Assembly (NCBI GenBank): GCA_963989385.1
Contig: OZ022503.1
Span: forward strand, 51,148,858-51,212,857
Reading direction: 5' to 3'
Source: Ctena decussata
Taxonomy: Eukaryota > Mollusca > Bivalvia > Lucinida > Lucinidae
Length of the DNA stretch: 64,000 bases
Positions 35,201 through 47,096 of this stretch are shown here, one piece after another; position 1 is the first letter of the stretch, and each line of letters opens with the position of its first letter. The notes under the pieces are model-generated. The model was given only the letters and a program-made list of their open reading frames with translations, did not search any database and was not told the origin of the DNA. The translations under genes were made by a program, and so were the position numbers.

Positions 35201-38200
35201 CGCAAATCGAATGGTCATCTGGCTGCCAGTTGCCAATTGGCAATTCATAAAGACATTTATCTGGCTGCCGTTTGGCGGTTTTCTATGTAGCTTTAATCGT
35301 ATGCAACCCTCTAACATCGAATTGGCATCTGAGTTCCAGTTGCCATTTGACAATTCATAAAATTTTTAGAATTGGCATCTGGCTGCGGTATACTGGTTTC
35401 ATATGTACCTTTAATCGATTTTAACACTCTCAAATCGAATTGGCATCTGGCTGCCGGTTGCCAGTTCAGTAGAATTACTGAATTGGCATGTCGCTGTTTT
35501 CCTATGTATTTTTAATCGTCTGCAGCCGTCTCAACTCGAATTGGCATCTGACTGCCAATTGCCAGTTGAAAATTCATTAATAATTTTCGAATTGGCATCT
35601 GGTTGTCGTTTAACGGTTTATCGTCTAAAACACCCTCCGCTCAAATTGGCATCTAGCTGCCAGGTGCCATTTGACAATTCATAAAAAAAATTCCAGTTGG
35701 CATCTGGCTGCCGTTTACCGGTTTCCTATGTACCTTTTATCGATTTAAACACTTTCAAGTCGAATTGGCATCAGGCTGGCTGCCAGTTGCCAGGACAATA
35801 GAATTAGTGGATTGGCATGTGGCTGACGTTTGCTGGTTTCGTATGTAGCTTTTATCGTCTGTACCGTCTCAGATCGAATTGGCATCTGACTGCCAGTGGC
35901 CAGTTTACAAGAATTTACGAATTGGCATCTGGATGTCGTTTGTCGGTTTCCTATTTAGTTCAAATCGTCTTTCACACGCTCCAATCGAAAAAGGCATCTG
36001 TCTTCCAGTTGCCAGTTGACGATTCATAAAAGTTTTCGAATTGGCATATGGCTGCCGTTTACCGGTTTCCTATGTAGCTTTAATCGTCTTACACCCTCTC
36101 TAATCGCATTAGCATATGGTTGCCAGTTGCCAATTTACAAGAATTAGCGAACTGGTATCTGACTGCCTTTTACCGGATACCTATTTATATTTGATAGTCT
36201 TAAACCCTCTCAAATCGAATTGGCACTTGACTGCCTGTTGCCAGTTCATGAAAATTAGCGAACTAGCATCTGGCTGCCGTTTGCCGATTTCCTACATGGT
36301 TTTAATTGTATTAAACACTCTCAACTCCAATTGGCTATTGGCTGCCAGTTGCCAATACAGTAGAATAAGTGAATTGGCATCTGACTGACGTTTGCCGGTT
36401 TCCTATGTAGCTTTAATCTTTGAAACCGTCTCAACTCGAATTGGCATCTGATTGCCAGTCGCCAGTTGGCAGTTTACAGGAATTTGCGTATTGGCATCTG
36501 AATGTCGTTTGTCTGTTCCCTGTTCAGTTTAAATCGTCTTAAACACTCTCAAGTCGAATTGGCAGCTGACTGCCAGATGCCTATTGCCAGTTCACAAGAA
36601 TTTGCCAATTGGCATCTGGATGTCGTTTGCCGGATTCCTATTTTGCTTTAATCGTCTTAGACAGTCTCAGTTCGAATTGGCAGCTGACATCCAGATGCCA
36701 ATTGCCAATTCACAAGAATTTGCGATTTGGCATCTGGATGGCGTTTGCCGGATTCCTATTTAGCTTTTATCGTCTTAGACAGTCTCAATTCGAATTGGCA
36801 TCTGACTGCCAGTTGCCAGTTCAAGCTTCATGAAAATTTTCAAATTGGCATCTGGCTGCCGTTTACCGGTTCCATATGTAGCTTTAATCGTCTGAAAACC
36901 TCTCAAATCGAATTGGCATCTGACTGCCAGTTGCCAGTTGTCAGTTCACAAGAATTTGCGAATTCGGAAGTCGTTTGCCGGTTTCCTATTTAGCTTTAAT
37001 CGGCAAAACCCCTCTGAAATCAAATTTGCATCTGGCTGCCAGTGGCCAGTTGCCAAATCGCAAAAAACTAGCGGACTGGTATCTGGCTGCCGTTTGCTTT
37101 AATTGTCTTAAACACTCTCAAATCGAATTGGCATCTGACTGCCAGTTGTAAGTCCAAGAGAATTAGCGAATTGGCATCTGGCTGCCATTTGCCGGTGTCC
37201 TACGTAGTTTCAATCGTCTGAAACCCTCTCAAATCGAATTGGCATCTGAATGCCAGTTGCCAGTTCACAAGAATTTGTTTGCTTTAATCGGCATTAACCC
37301 TCTTAAATCGAATTGGCATCTGGCTGCAAGTTGCCAGTTGAAAATTCATGAAAAATTACGAATTGGCATCTGGCTGTCGTTTAACGGTTAGTTTGTAGTT
37401 GAAATTGTCTTAAACACTCTCAAATCGAATTGGCATCTCGCTGCCAGTTGCCAGTTGTCAGTTCAGTAAAATTAGCGAATTGGCATCTGGCTGCCGTTTG
37501 TCGGTTTCCTAATTAGCTTTAGTCGTCTGAAACTCTCTCAAATCGAACTGGCATCAGATGGCGTTTGCCGGATTCCTATTTAGCTTTTATCGTCTTAAAC
37601 ACTCTCAGCTCGAATTTGCATCTGGCTGCCAGTTGCCAGTTGTATATTCATAGAAATTTTCGAATTGGCATCTGGCTGCCGTTTACTGGTTTCCCATGTA
37701 CCTTTTATCGATTAAACAATCTCATATCGATTTGGCATCTGGCTGCCAGTTGCCAGTTCAATAGAATTAGTAAATTGGCATGTGGCTGCCGTTTGCCGGT
37801 TTCCTATGTAGCTTTTATGGTCTGCAACCGTCTCAAATCGAATTGGCATCTGACTGCCAGTTGCCAGTTGCCAGTTCACAAGAATTTGCGAATTGGCATC
37901 TGGCCGCCGTTTGCCTGTTTCCGACATGGCCTTTATTGTCTTAAAAACATATGAATCGTTTGGCATTTGATTGACAATTACAAGTAGCCAGTTCAGGAGA
38001 ATTAGCGAATTGGCATCTGGCTGCCGTTTTCCGGTCTTCTTCTGTCGCACTAATCATCTGAAACCCTCTCAAATCGAATTGGCAAATTGGCATCTGACTG
38101 CCTGTTGCCAGTTGCCAGTTCACAAGAATTGCGAATTGGCATCTGGATGTCGGTTCGGCATAAACCTTCTTAAATCGAATTGGCATCAGGCTGCCAGTGG

Positions 38201-40446
38201 CCAGTTGAAAATTCTTAAAAATTTTCGAATTGGCATCTGGCTGCGGTTAACCGTTTTGCTATGTAGCATTAATCCTCTTAAACACTCTCAAATCGAATCG
38301 GCATCTCGCTGTCAGTTGCCAGCTCAGTAAATTTAGAGAATTGGCATCTGGCTGTCGTTTGCCGGATTCCTATGTAGTTTAATCGTCTGAAACTCTCTCA
38401 AATCGATTTGGCATCAGACTGCCAGTTGCCAGTTGCCAGTTTACAAGAATTTACGAATAGGCATCTGAATATAATTTGCCGTTTACCTATTTAGATTTTA
38501 TCGTCTTAAACACTCTCAGCTTGAATTGGCATCTGGCTGGCAGTTGCCAGTAGACGATACATAAAAATTTTCAAATTAGCATCTGGCTGCTGTTTACCGG
38601 TATGTACCTTTCATCGATTTAAACACTCTCAAAATGAATTGGCATCTAGCTGCCAGTTGCCAGTTCAGTAGAATTAGTAAATTGGCATCTGGCTGACGTT
38701 TGCCGGTTACCTATGAAGCTATAATCGTCTGAAACCGTCTCAAATCGAATTGGCATCTGACTGCCAGTTGCCAGTTCACACGAATTTGCGAATTGGCATC
38801 TGGATGTCGTTTGTCTGTTTCCTATTTAGTTTAAATCGTCTTAAACACGCTCAAATCGAATTGGCATCTGTCTGCGAGTTTCCAGTTGACAATTCATAAA
38901 AATTTTGGAATTGGCATCTAGCTGCCGTTCCCTGTTTCCTATGTAGCTTTAATCGTCTTAAACCCTTTCGAATCGAATTGGCATCTGGCTTCAAGAATTA
39001 GCGAACTGGCATCTGGCTGCCTTTTGCCGGATACCGACTTAGCTTTAATCGTCTTAAACCCTCTCAAACCGATTTGGCATCTGGCTGCCTTTAGTCCGTT
39101 TCCTATGATACTTTTATCGTCTTAAGCCCTCTCAAATCACATTGGCATCTGTCTGCCAATTGCCACTTCCCGATTCACTAGAATTAGCGAATTGGCATCT
39201 AGCTGCGGTTTCACGGATTCCTACTGAGATTTAATCGTCTCAAATCGAATCAGCATCTGACTGCCAGTTGCCAATTTATAAGAAATTTGTGAGTTTAGCA
39301 TCTTGTTGCTGTTTGCCCATGTTTATGAAGCTTTTATCGTCTTAAACTCTATCAAATCGAATTGTCACCTGGCTGCCAGTTGACAGTTGCAAATACATGT
39401 ACATAAGAATTAGCGAATTGGCATCCGGCTGCCATTTGCCAGTTTCCAATGTACCTTTTATCGTCTTAAACCCTCGGAAATCGAATTGGCATCTGGCTGC
39501 TAGTTGCCAGTTGCCATATCGCAAGAATTTGCGAATTGTCATATTGATGTAGTTTGCCGGTCTCCTATTTAGCTTTTATCGTCTTAAACCCTTTCGAATC
39601 GAATTGGCATCTGTCTGCCAGTTACCACTTGCCAGTTCAGAATTAGCGAATTGTCATTTGGCTGCTGTTCGCCGATTTCCTGTGTAGTTTCAATCGTTTC
39701 AAACCCTCTCAGGTCAAATAGACACGAGGCTGCCAGTTGCAAGTTGCCAATTCTCAAGAATTTTGGAATTGGCATCTGGCTGCTACTTGCCAGTTGGCAA
39801 TTAACTAGACTTTTGCGAATTTGCATCTTGATGCCGTTTGCCAGTTGCCCATTCACCTGGTATGCTCTAAAACCTTCTCGAGTCGAATTGGCATCTGGCT
39901 GCTTGTTGCCAGTTGCCAATTCACTTGAATTTGCGAATTGGCATATGGCTGCCGTTTGCCAGTTACCTATTCAACTGTAAAAGTATCTCAAATCGAATTG
40001 GCATCTGGCTGACAGTTGCCAGTTGCCAATTAACAAGACTTTGCGAATTGGCATCTTGATGCCGTTAGCCAGTTGCCTATTCACCTGGTATGCTCTAAAA
40101 CCTTCGAGAGTCGAATTGGCATCTGGCTGCCTGTTGCCTGTTGCCAATTCACTTGAATATGCGAATTGGCATGCGGCTGCCGTTTGCCAGTTACCTATTT
40201 AGCTGTAAAAACATCTCAAATCGAATTGGCATGTAGCTGCCAGTTGCCTGTTGCCAATTCGCGAGAATTGGCGATTTGGCATCTAGAATGTGAAGTTAGC
40301 TGCCATTTGCCAATTGCCGATTGAATAGGCAAATGGCGAGAATTTGCGAATTGGCATCTAGAATGTGAAGTTAGCTGCCATTTGACAATTACCGATTGAA
40401 TAGGCAAATGGCAACTGGCAACTGGCAGCCAACTTCACGAACATTT
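32248..40446 (-). repeat. Right arm: ~60 units of the same minisatellite, inverted
   Basis: This is the same unit on the opposite strand, from the palindrome centre to the right terminus, interrupted once by a mariner-type element (32341-33239). Excluding that element the arm is about 7.3 kb, against 5.0 kb for the left arm, so the arrays have changed length independently. Units in the middle of the arm often contain dropped or fused half-units. Confidence 0.88.
32341..33239. mobile_element. 899 bp non-autonomous Tc1/mariner-type element in the right arm
   Basis: Inverted ends CGAGGGGCGTTCGAAAAGTA(ATG), perfect over 23 bases, are flanked by TA at 32339-32340 and 33240-33241. Joining the flanks regenerates the array word TTCGAA-TA-GCATCTGGCTGCC. 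The interior has no transposase; the short minus frames at 32784-32969 and 33074-33262 lack any D,D(34)D-like context. It inserted after the array already had this orientation. Confidence 0.85.
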
Positions 40447-42274
40447 TTTAACTGTTGGCTGGGAGGTTGATGCTATGAACTCATGGTCACGAGGTCGCGG
40501 GTTCAGTTCGAGTTAAGGTCACGTTTCTTTTCTGTATCTTGTTTATTTCAGCGTCTTACATATCTCATATATTTATTAATATGGCCCACATGACTAAAAT
40601 ACTGTTATAAGGGTCGTATAACCCGAAATCATTTATCCATCCATCTTTAAAACTGCGGAAATATCCACAACAAATACTGCCTATGGCTCGCATGTACCAC
40701 CGCCACTGTAAACATTGGTGTATCTTATTTACGCTTCAATGATTTCAAGTGATTTAGTGAACGCTTTAAATCAATTTCTCAGATATATGCTCTCAACTTT
40801 GATACCATAAAATAAAATGTACATTTACGAATTCAATCCGAAAAATGAATTCAAAGTACACGTTTATTAAGCTACGTGTAAACGGGCACCTACATGTAGA
40901 AGCCAACGTCTAGAATTTACTTCTAACTGGTAGAGAGTATGCAAATTTTGATGACGTATGCACACAAATCATCGCTAGACGTACACGTACAAGTTAAAAA
41001 TCTTACTCTCCCTAAAATGTGAAAAATATCCACTTTTCCGCGGTGAGCAAAACCACTTCATTACTCAAGCTAATGACTGAAGAAACAGATTAATGCAGAA
41101 ATGAACACGTCCTGCATGACAGTGGTCGCTTTGGGTCAAAACGTTATACGTACCCCACCATTCCATGCGAATTCTTGTTTATTTTGAAATGGGGGTATCC
41201 GTATTCATCTTTGCCTCCTGGATACAGTGTACTGAATAATGCTTAACCTTTGATGGTATGGTTTACACTACCTACAATGTGTTATTACAGGATTCTGCAT
41301 GCGCATGCTAACGTTACGATTTTCTACGGCTTTTGATGAAGATTTCTAATGTTAACGGCCGTTTAGCAGACGATTTTAACAAAATAAACATATATTTTCA
41401 TATTTTGATGCGAATCGAGCCTTTTATTCTGTGCTGAAGAATTTCAACTCATATTGGCATCCCACTGCACGTAAAAAGTTTCGGTTTTCGGCAGGTTTAT
41501 CGAAATAGGCTTGGCGAGAATCCAAGTCATCATAAGCAGGTTTTTACTAGCTCTATTTACTCCTGTATTTGTCCATGCAGAGGAATATTGCACTCAATTG
41601 TAGATGCACACCGATATTTACTGCAGCATGCCGGAAAATATGAAAAAATATAAATTTGAGAAAAAAGGTTTTATAGTTTTCTACGGCTAATCCAAACCTT
41701 ATGCATTGGTTTTCGAATGTTATGCTAATGTATTTTACGGTGAACGTTTATGTTTCCTACGGTGAATATTGTGACGTGAAAAGCAAAAGTAGTAAAATAG
41801 AGAGTATGAACCTATTTGTGCAAGGCGATTTTAGCAAATGTTTTAAGAACCACCTGTCCTGATCGAAATAAGAACCCAAGATCTCCGAAAATATCATAAG
41901 AACCTTAGTGATCATAACTTCAAAGCAAAGTTTTATGACTGTAAAACATCATAGAAAGACTGGCTGATCTTAGACTTAGCCGGTGTATGTATATAAATTA
42001 TTAACTTGTTCTTTAACACTGAGGACCCTATTCGGAAACTAAACTCAAACTCAACGGTTGTCTCAAGGTAAGGTCGAGTCGTATTCACAGACATAAGTGC
42101 AGCTGGAGTAAACTCCAATTAGTAAGGTTTGGTCGAGGAATAGTGAAGCTCCCACGACGGTGACAAGAGATAAGTTTTATCAATATTTCAGCGATTTCCT
42201 GGCTATGATATAACAATGCGAAGAGCACGACTACCAAAAGTTGTTGTTATAAGCAAGATGGCTTCTATGTTATA

Positions 42275-42279
<5 letters not shown>
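40447..42279. other. Flank right of the palindrome; no convincing gene
   Basis: GGTCGCGGGTTCAGTTCGAGT (40493-40513) looks like a decayed B-box of a tRNA-derived SINE immediately beside the palindrome. CGTACACGTACAAGTT near 40983 matches a word at 26310. No open frame of interest. Confidence 0.35.

Positions 42280-42344
<65 letters not shown>
42280..42344. repeat. (TG)n microsatellite, about 32 units
   Basis: Uninterrupted TG dinucleotides. It generates false (CV)n and (VC)n open frames. Confidence 0.97.
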
Positions 42345-42346
<2 letters not shown>

Positions 42347-42472
42347 ACAAATTCATATTTTAAGGGTGCTGCGTTTAATAGACAAAGTTTTGTCATAATA
42401 TTTAATTTGTATATCCTTTCAGCTATAATGTCGTTTGAGAAAATATTAAATCTAGTCTATATTCAGACGTTT

Positions 42473-42475
<3 letters not shown>

Positions 42476-42511
<36 letters not shown>
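42476..42511. repeat. (GA)n microsatellite, about 18 units
   Basis: Uninterrupted AG/GA dinucleotides just upstream of a CpG-rich inverted-repeat segment. Confidence 0.95.
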
Positions 42512-42514
<3 letters not shown>

Positions 42515-42597
42515 GACCCCGCACTCTTACTCACACGTGGTCGGGTCGGGCTACGTTTAGTGTCGGCGAGTCTTACTAGTGTAAGACAGAGCATGGT

Positions 42598-42666
42598 TCG
42601 TCCGCCTGTACGGAGACATAATCCACGAGCTTTAGCAAGTGCGTTATCGACCGTACAGGCGGACGA
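42598..42666. repeat. 16 bp perfect inverted repeat in a CpG-rich patch
   Basis: TCGTCCGCCTGTACGG (42598-42613) and CCGTACAGGCGGACGA (42651-42666) pair across a 37-base loop. Just upstream GCCCGACCCC pairs with GTCGGGTCGGGC (42511-42551). The GC and CpG content contrast sharply with the surroundings. Confidence 0.7.
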
Positions 42667-42689
42667 AGCGCGTTCTTTCTCACTTGTAG

Positions 42690-42930
42690 CATGATACCCA
42701 TTGTAGGCCTTGCACGTTATTGGTATGTAATGTTAAAGATTTGGGTATCTGAGGATCGTACTATAAATCTGGATAATAAATGCTGTGCTTGCAGCAGGTG
42801 CGGGATGGGGTTCGGATTTCGTTTTACTCTTGTCGTCTGTCCTATCGTCATTTCCTTCTTCCTCTCTCTCTGGGAGACCGCTCGATAAAGACTGAAACAC
42901 TGTCTCAAATAGCCGTTAAACCCCAAACAA
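42690..42930 (-). repeat. Dispersed short repeat (SINE-like body), copy 1
   Basis: The minus strand reads GGTCTCCCAGAGAGAGAGGA, then GATAGGACAGACGACAAGAG, TAAAACG and ACCTGCTGCA. The plus strand at 52918-53005 reads GGTCTCCCAGAGAGAGGGAG, AGACAGGATAGTCGAGAG, TAAAACAATC and ACCTGCTGCA. Two dispersed copies in opposite orientation imply a mobile repeat. GTTTGGGGTTTAACGGC lies at its A-rich side. tRNA boxes were not identified. Confidence 0.5.
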
Positions 42931-43522
42931 ACAAACAACAACCCCAAACTTGTCAAAAACCAGTCGAATTTCTAACTTGACTGATATCTTAACAATTTTG
43001 AGCTACAATATAACTTCTAATAAGAAACCTCTGACATTATTTGAACATTTTTAGTGGAAACCAGTTCTACAAAAAAGCGTAATTCGTCCAAAAACCTCTT
43101 TGGGACCCCTTTTTTAGGCTGACCTATCTCCAGTCAACATAAATGTATGTTCAAAATGTCACTGAGATCGAACAAATGCTGTTTAAGTTAAAGCCTAAAA
43201 TGAGGACAGCAGACTGGCGGGCAGATCGAAAACAGTATACCCCTACCCCAAACTCCTTTTGCGATATAGGTGGTAGTGGTGTGATTGTATATTCGAACGA
43301 ACAAAAATCTTTGAAAGTACTAAGCTCAATATACACCTTTTTTTTTTTTTTTTTTTTTAATTCTCATTTTTGTACAATATTAATAGAGGGTGTTCATCAT
43401 AAATGTTCTACATTGACCTTAGCTACATAACCCTAGCTGACCTTAAATCAAGTACTGCTTCATATCATTAGTTTCAAACACACAGAAGAAAATAAATAAT
43501 AATGATAAAAAACAAAAACAAA

Positions 43523-44659
43523 CTAGAAAATTGTGTCTGTAAGACACTAATGATGCCCCCGTGCAGTGCCTGTCACAGGACATGTGTACATCCCTAAAGC
43601 ACCTTTCAAGCACAAATGCTATTTACAAAGAATCCACTGAAAACATTTCACAAACTTTATACCCTACAGTGCAAAATGCAGCCCAAAATGACTAAGTTTA
43701 AAAGGCCATAATTCCTTCAGAATTATTTTTTTCCTATCATAACCAACATGTACATCTTCACTGTGTCCACAATAAGTCTCCAATGTCTGAAAAACAGCCA
43801 ATGAAAATTGTGAGAGGAGTTGATTACACAAAGTACTTACCCTACAATGCAAACATTACCTAAAATGACTAAGTTTAAAAGGCCATAAGTCCTTCAGAAT
43901 TAATTCTAGCTCCATCACAAATCCACATGCACATCTCCAATATGTCCATAGCATGTATGCAAAGTTTGGAAAAGATCGATTGAAAACTGAGGGAGGAGTT
44001 GATTACACAAACGTCTCACCCTACAAATGTAAAAAAATTGCCTAAAATGACTAAGTTCAAAAGGCCGTAATTCTGTCAAAATCAATTCTAGTTCCAACAA
44101 AAACCCACATGCACATCTTCAATATGTCCACAACATGTATGCAAGGTTTGAAAAAGATCCATTGAAAACTGTGGGAGGAGTTGATTACACAAACTGCATA
44201 CCCTACAATGCAAAAATTTGCCTAAAATGACTAAGTTTAAAAGGCCGTAATTCTGTCAAAATCAATTCTAGTTCCAACAAAAACCCACATGCACATCTTC
44301 AATATGTCCACAACATGTTTGCAAGGTTTGAAAAAGATCCATTGAAAACTGTGGGAGGAGTTGATTACACAAACTCCATACCCTACAATGCAAAAATTTG
44401 CCTAAAATGACGAAGTTCAAAAGGCCGTAATTCTGTCAAAATTAATTCTAGCTCCAACAAAAACCCACATGCACATCTTCAATATGTCCACAACATGTAT
44501 GCGAAGTTTGAAAAAGAACCACTGAAAACTGTGGGAGATGTTGATTACACAAACTCTATACCGTAAAGTGTGACGAACGGACGGACAGACGGACGGATGG
44601 ACGGACGGACAGACAGGAGCAAATCTTAATGCCCCCTGACTATCGTCACGGGGGCATAA
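43523..44659. mobile_element. Pearl/Helentron-like element 1 with five 180 bp core units
   Basis: It begins CTAGAAAATTGTGTCTGTAA with the stem GTGTCTGTAAGACAC and ATGATGCCCCC. CC(C/T)AAAATGAC(T/G)AAGTT then occurs at about 43681, 43860, 44041, 44221 and 44401, an exact 180 bp period. It ends with a GGAC/GACA tetranucleotide tract (44576-44615) and the hairpin ATGCCCCCTGAC-tatc-GTCACGGGGGCAT, then AA. This is the described layout of bivalve pearl elements: unique 5' end, tandem core, ACGG microsatellite and hairpin 3' end. No protein is encoded. Confidence 0.75.
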
Positions 44660-44666
44660 AAAAAAA

Positions 44667-45799
44667 CTAGAAAATTGTGTCTGTAAGACACTAATGATGC
44701 CCCGTGCAGCTCCTGTCACAGGACATGTGTACATCCTTAAAGCACCTTTCAAGCAAAAATGCTATTTACAAAGAATCCACTGAAAAGCATTCCACAAACT
44801 TTATACCCTACAGTGCAAAATGCAGCCCAAAATGATCAAGTTTAAAAGGTCATAATTCCTTCAGAATTATTTTTTTCCTATCAAAACCAACATGCACATC
44901 TTCATTATGTCCACAACAAGTTTCCAATGTCTGAAAACAGCCAATGAAAATTGTGGGAGGAGTTGATTACACAAAGTACTTACCCTGCAATGCAAACATA
45001 TGCCTAAAATGACTAAGTTCAAAAAGACTATAATTCTGTCAAAATTTAATCTAGCTCCAACAAAAACCCGCATGCACATTTCCAATATATCCGTAACATG
45101 TATGCGAAGTTTGGAAAAGATCGATTTAAAACTGCGGGAGGAGTTTATTACACAAACTCCACACCCTACAAATGTAAAAAATTGCCTAAAATGACTAAGT
45201 TCAAAAGGTCGTAATTCTGTCAAAATTAATTTTAGCTCCAACAAAAAACCACATGCAAATTTTCAATATGTCCACAACATGTATGCAAGGTTTGAAAAAG
45301 ATCCACTGAAAACTGTGGGAGGAGTTGATTTCACAAACTACATACCCTACAATGCAAAAAATTGCCTAAAATGACTAAGTTCAAAAGGCCGTAATTTTGT
45401 CAAAATTAATTCTAGCTCCAACAAAAACCCACATGCACATCTCCAATATGTCCACAACATGTATGCAAGGTTTGAAAAAGATCCACTGAAAACTGTGGGA
45501 GGAGTTGATTACACAAATTACATACCCTACAATGCAAAAATTTGCCTAAAATGACGAAGTTCAAAAGGCCCTAATTCTGTCAAAATTAATTCTAGCTCCA
45601 ACAAAAACCCACATGCACATCTTCAATGTGTCCACAACATGTATGCGAAGTTTGAAAAAGATCCACTTAAAACTATGGGAGATCTTGATTACACAAACTC
45701 TATACCGTAAAGTGTGACGAACGGACGGACAGACAGACAGACAGACGGATAGACAGGAGCAAATCTTAATGCCCCCTAACTATCGTCACGGGGGCATAA
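44667..45799. mobile_element. Pearl/Helentron-like element 2, head-to-tail with element 1
   Basis: Same start, same five core units (about 44826, 45003, 45185, 45364, 45544), same tetranucleotide tract (45720-45755) and same hairpin end (45771-45797). Only an A-run separates it from element 1. The first unit of each is the most diverged and most similar between elements, so this looks like a duplicated whole element and not merely array expansion. Confidence 0.75.
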
Positions 45800-47094
45800 G
45801 AACATTTGAATACAAAATATTACTAGCTTAAAATGGCTATTTTCTTCTCTTTTTTTTTTTATTCTCTAGTCCTCTCAGGATCAAAGTCAATTGTATGCAA
45901 GTTTGGTAGACCTAATATTAGAAAAATTCACATATGGTTACTGAAAGGACTTCTTCGATTAAGGCGAGGATTTTCCCCATTAGACCGGCGCGACAGGTCC
46001 GAATTTTCAAAAGTATAAAGTGTGCAAATTTTTCTTAGCGGAGCTTCCACAAATATGTAAGCCGTATGAAATCAGATCATTTGTGATTCAGACCCAAAGA
46101 CATGGGGAGATAATCCAGTCTGACCCTACCTACCCTTAATTCAAGGTTTTCGCATACCTCAATTTTTGAGGTAATAAAAATATTGAAATCAGTCATTCAT
46201 TTCATACATTTTTGTCATAAATGCATGCTAAATACATGCATATCATAATACAAAGCAATGATTTTCTTCTTGTTACGCCTGACTGGCATTTAAACATGCA
46301 AAACCACAGTTATACTTCCGGTCAAAGCGGCCAAAAGAGAACGCTTCACTATAACTAAGATACAAGTACTTTCCCCCCCGTGACCCAGCATTTCCTTCAT
46401 GCAGCAGACTTATGCGATGCAAGTACGCAATATATATGAGTGGGAAGCTGGGTCACGGGGGGGAACGATACTCAATAAGCCAAAGAAGAAGAATGGTCAA
46501 CAGTAGCACTGTGATCTTCAAGGATTTTATTGTGTACCATGACCTTGAAATGAGGTCAAGGTCACATACATATAGTCAAAACTATCAAGTGCTGTCTGTT
46601 ATGTAAGTAATGTAAGTCAAAAAAGGGTGAAATGTATACAATAAATCATTATTTCAATGATCAGTTTGAGGATAATTTACAATTTATCTCAACAATGACG
46701 TCAACGTCAACGTATGTTTAACGTACTTTACATAGACAAAACCACTTGAAAATTCATTTTCCATGCAAGTTACATGTCATAGTCATAAATGCAAAGCAAA
46801 AGTCAGTGATCCGTATAACTTTTAAATCATGGGGAAAATTCACGCCTTAAGCATAGAAGTCCTTTAAGCGATTAAAAAGTATGGAACCAAAGACTTGTCG
46901 ACAGACAGATGGATGAACGAACAGATAAACCCAATAGCATACATCGTATACTGGGATGGGATGAGGTGAGGAGGGGGGGGGGGGGGGGGGTTGTGGAGGG
47001 GTACAATGATATAGAAACAAGCCCATAAGAATTAATTTTAGTATTATCGAAGTTATGCATTGCATGCAACAACGTCATCCCCGTGTCACTATAC
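45800..47094. other. Non-coding; includes a perfect 18 bp hairpin and a G run
   Basis: TCCCCCCCGTGACCCAGC (46372-46389) is perfectly inverted at 46447-46464, with a 57-base loop. An 18-base G run lies at 46973-46990. No gene seen. Confidence 0.5.
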
Positions 47095-47096
47095 TA

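Larger units (their letters stand above)
27249..40446. mobile_element. 13.2 kb giant foldback element made of inverted minisatellite arms
   Basis: The outer ends are inverted copies: AAATGTTCGTGAAGTTGGCT at 27249 and its complement ending at 40446. The match continues through GCCAGTTGCCAGTTGCCATT and CCTATTCAATCGG. Everything between consists of one ~118 bp unit, forward-facing up to 32247 and reversed after it. The switch occurs at the self-complementary TACTAGTA (32244-32251) with no spacer. Rarer unit variants (containing GGTATGCTCTAAAACCTTC and GATGCCGTT) lie near both outer ends, so the arms share an ancestral order. This is the architecture of Foldback-type transposons (Drosophila FB, sea urchin TU), whose long inverted ends are built of tandem subrepeats. 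No transposase is visible. The only evident target duplication would be TTT. Confidence 0.75.

Noticed and set aside
27672..39980. Numerous 60-130 codon open frames on both strands inside the 13 kb array
   Set aside because: They are translations of the minisatellite unit (recurrent N-W-H-L-A-A-S-C-Q-L-P), start and stop at random units, and occur in several frames at once.
27249..40446. CRISPR-like array
   Set aside because: Units are contiguous diverged tandem repeats without unique spacers and the context is eukaryotic.
42278..42694. 138-codon frame starting (CV)n then (RE)n
   Set aside because: It is generated by TG and GA microsatellites.
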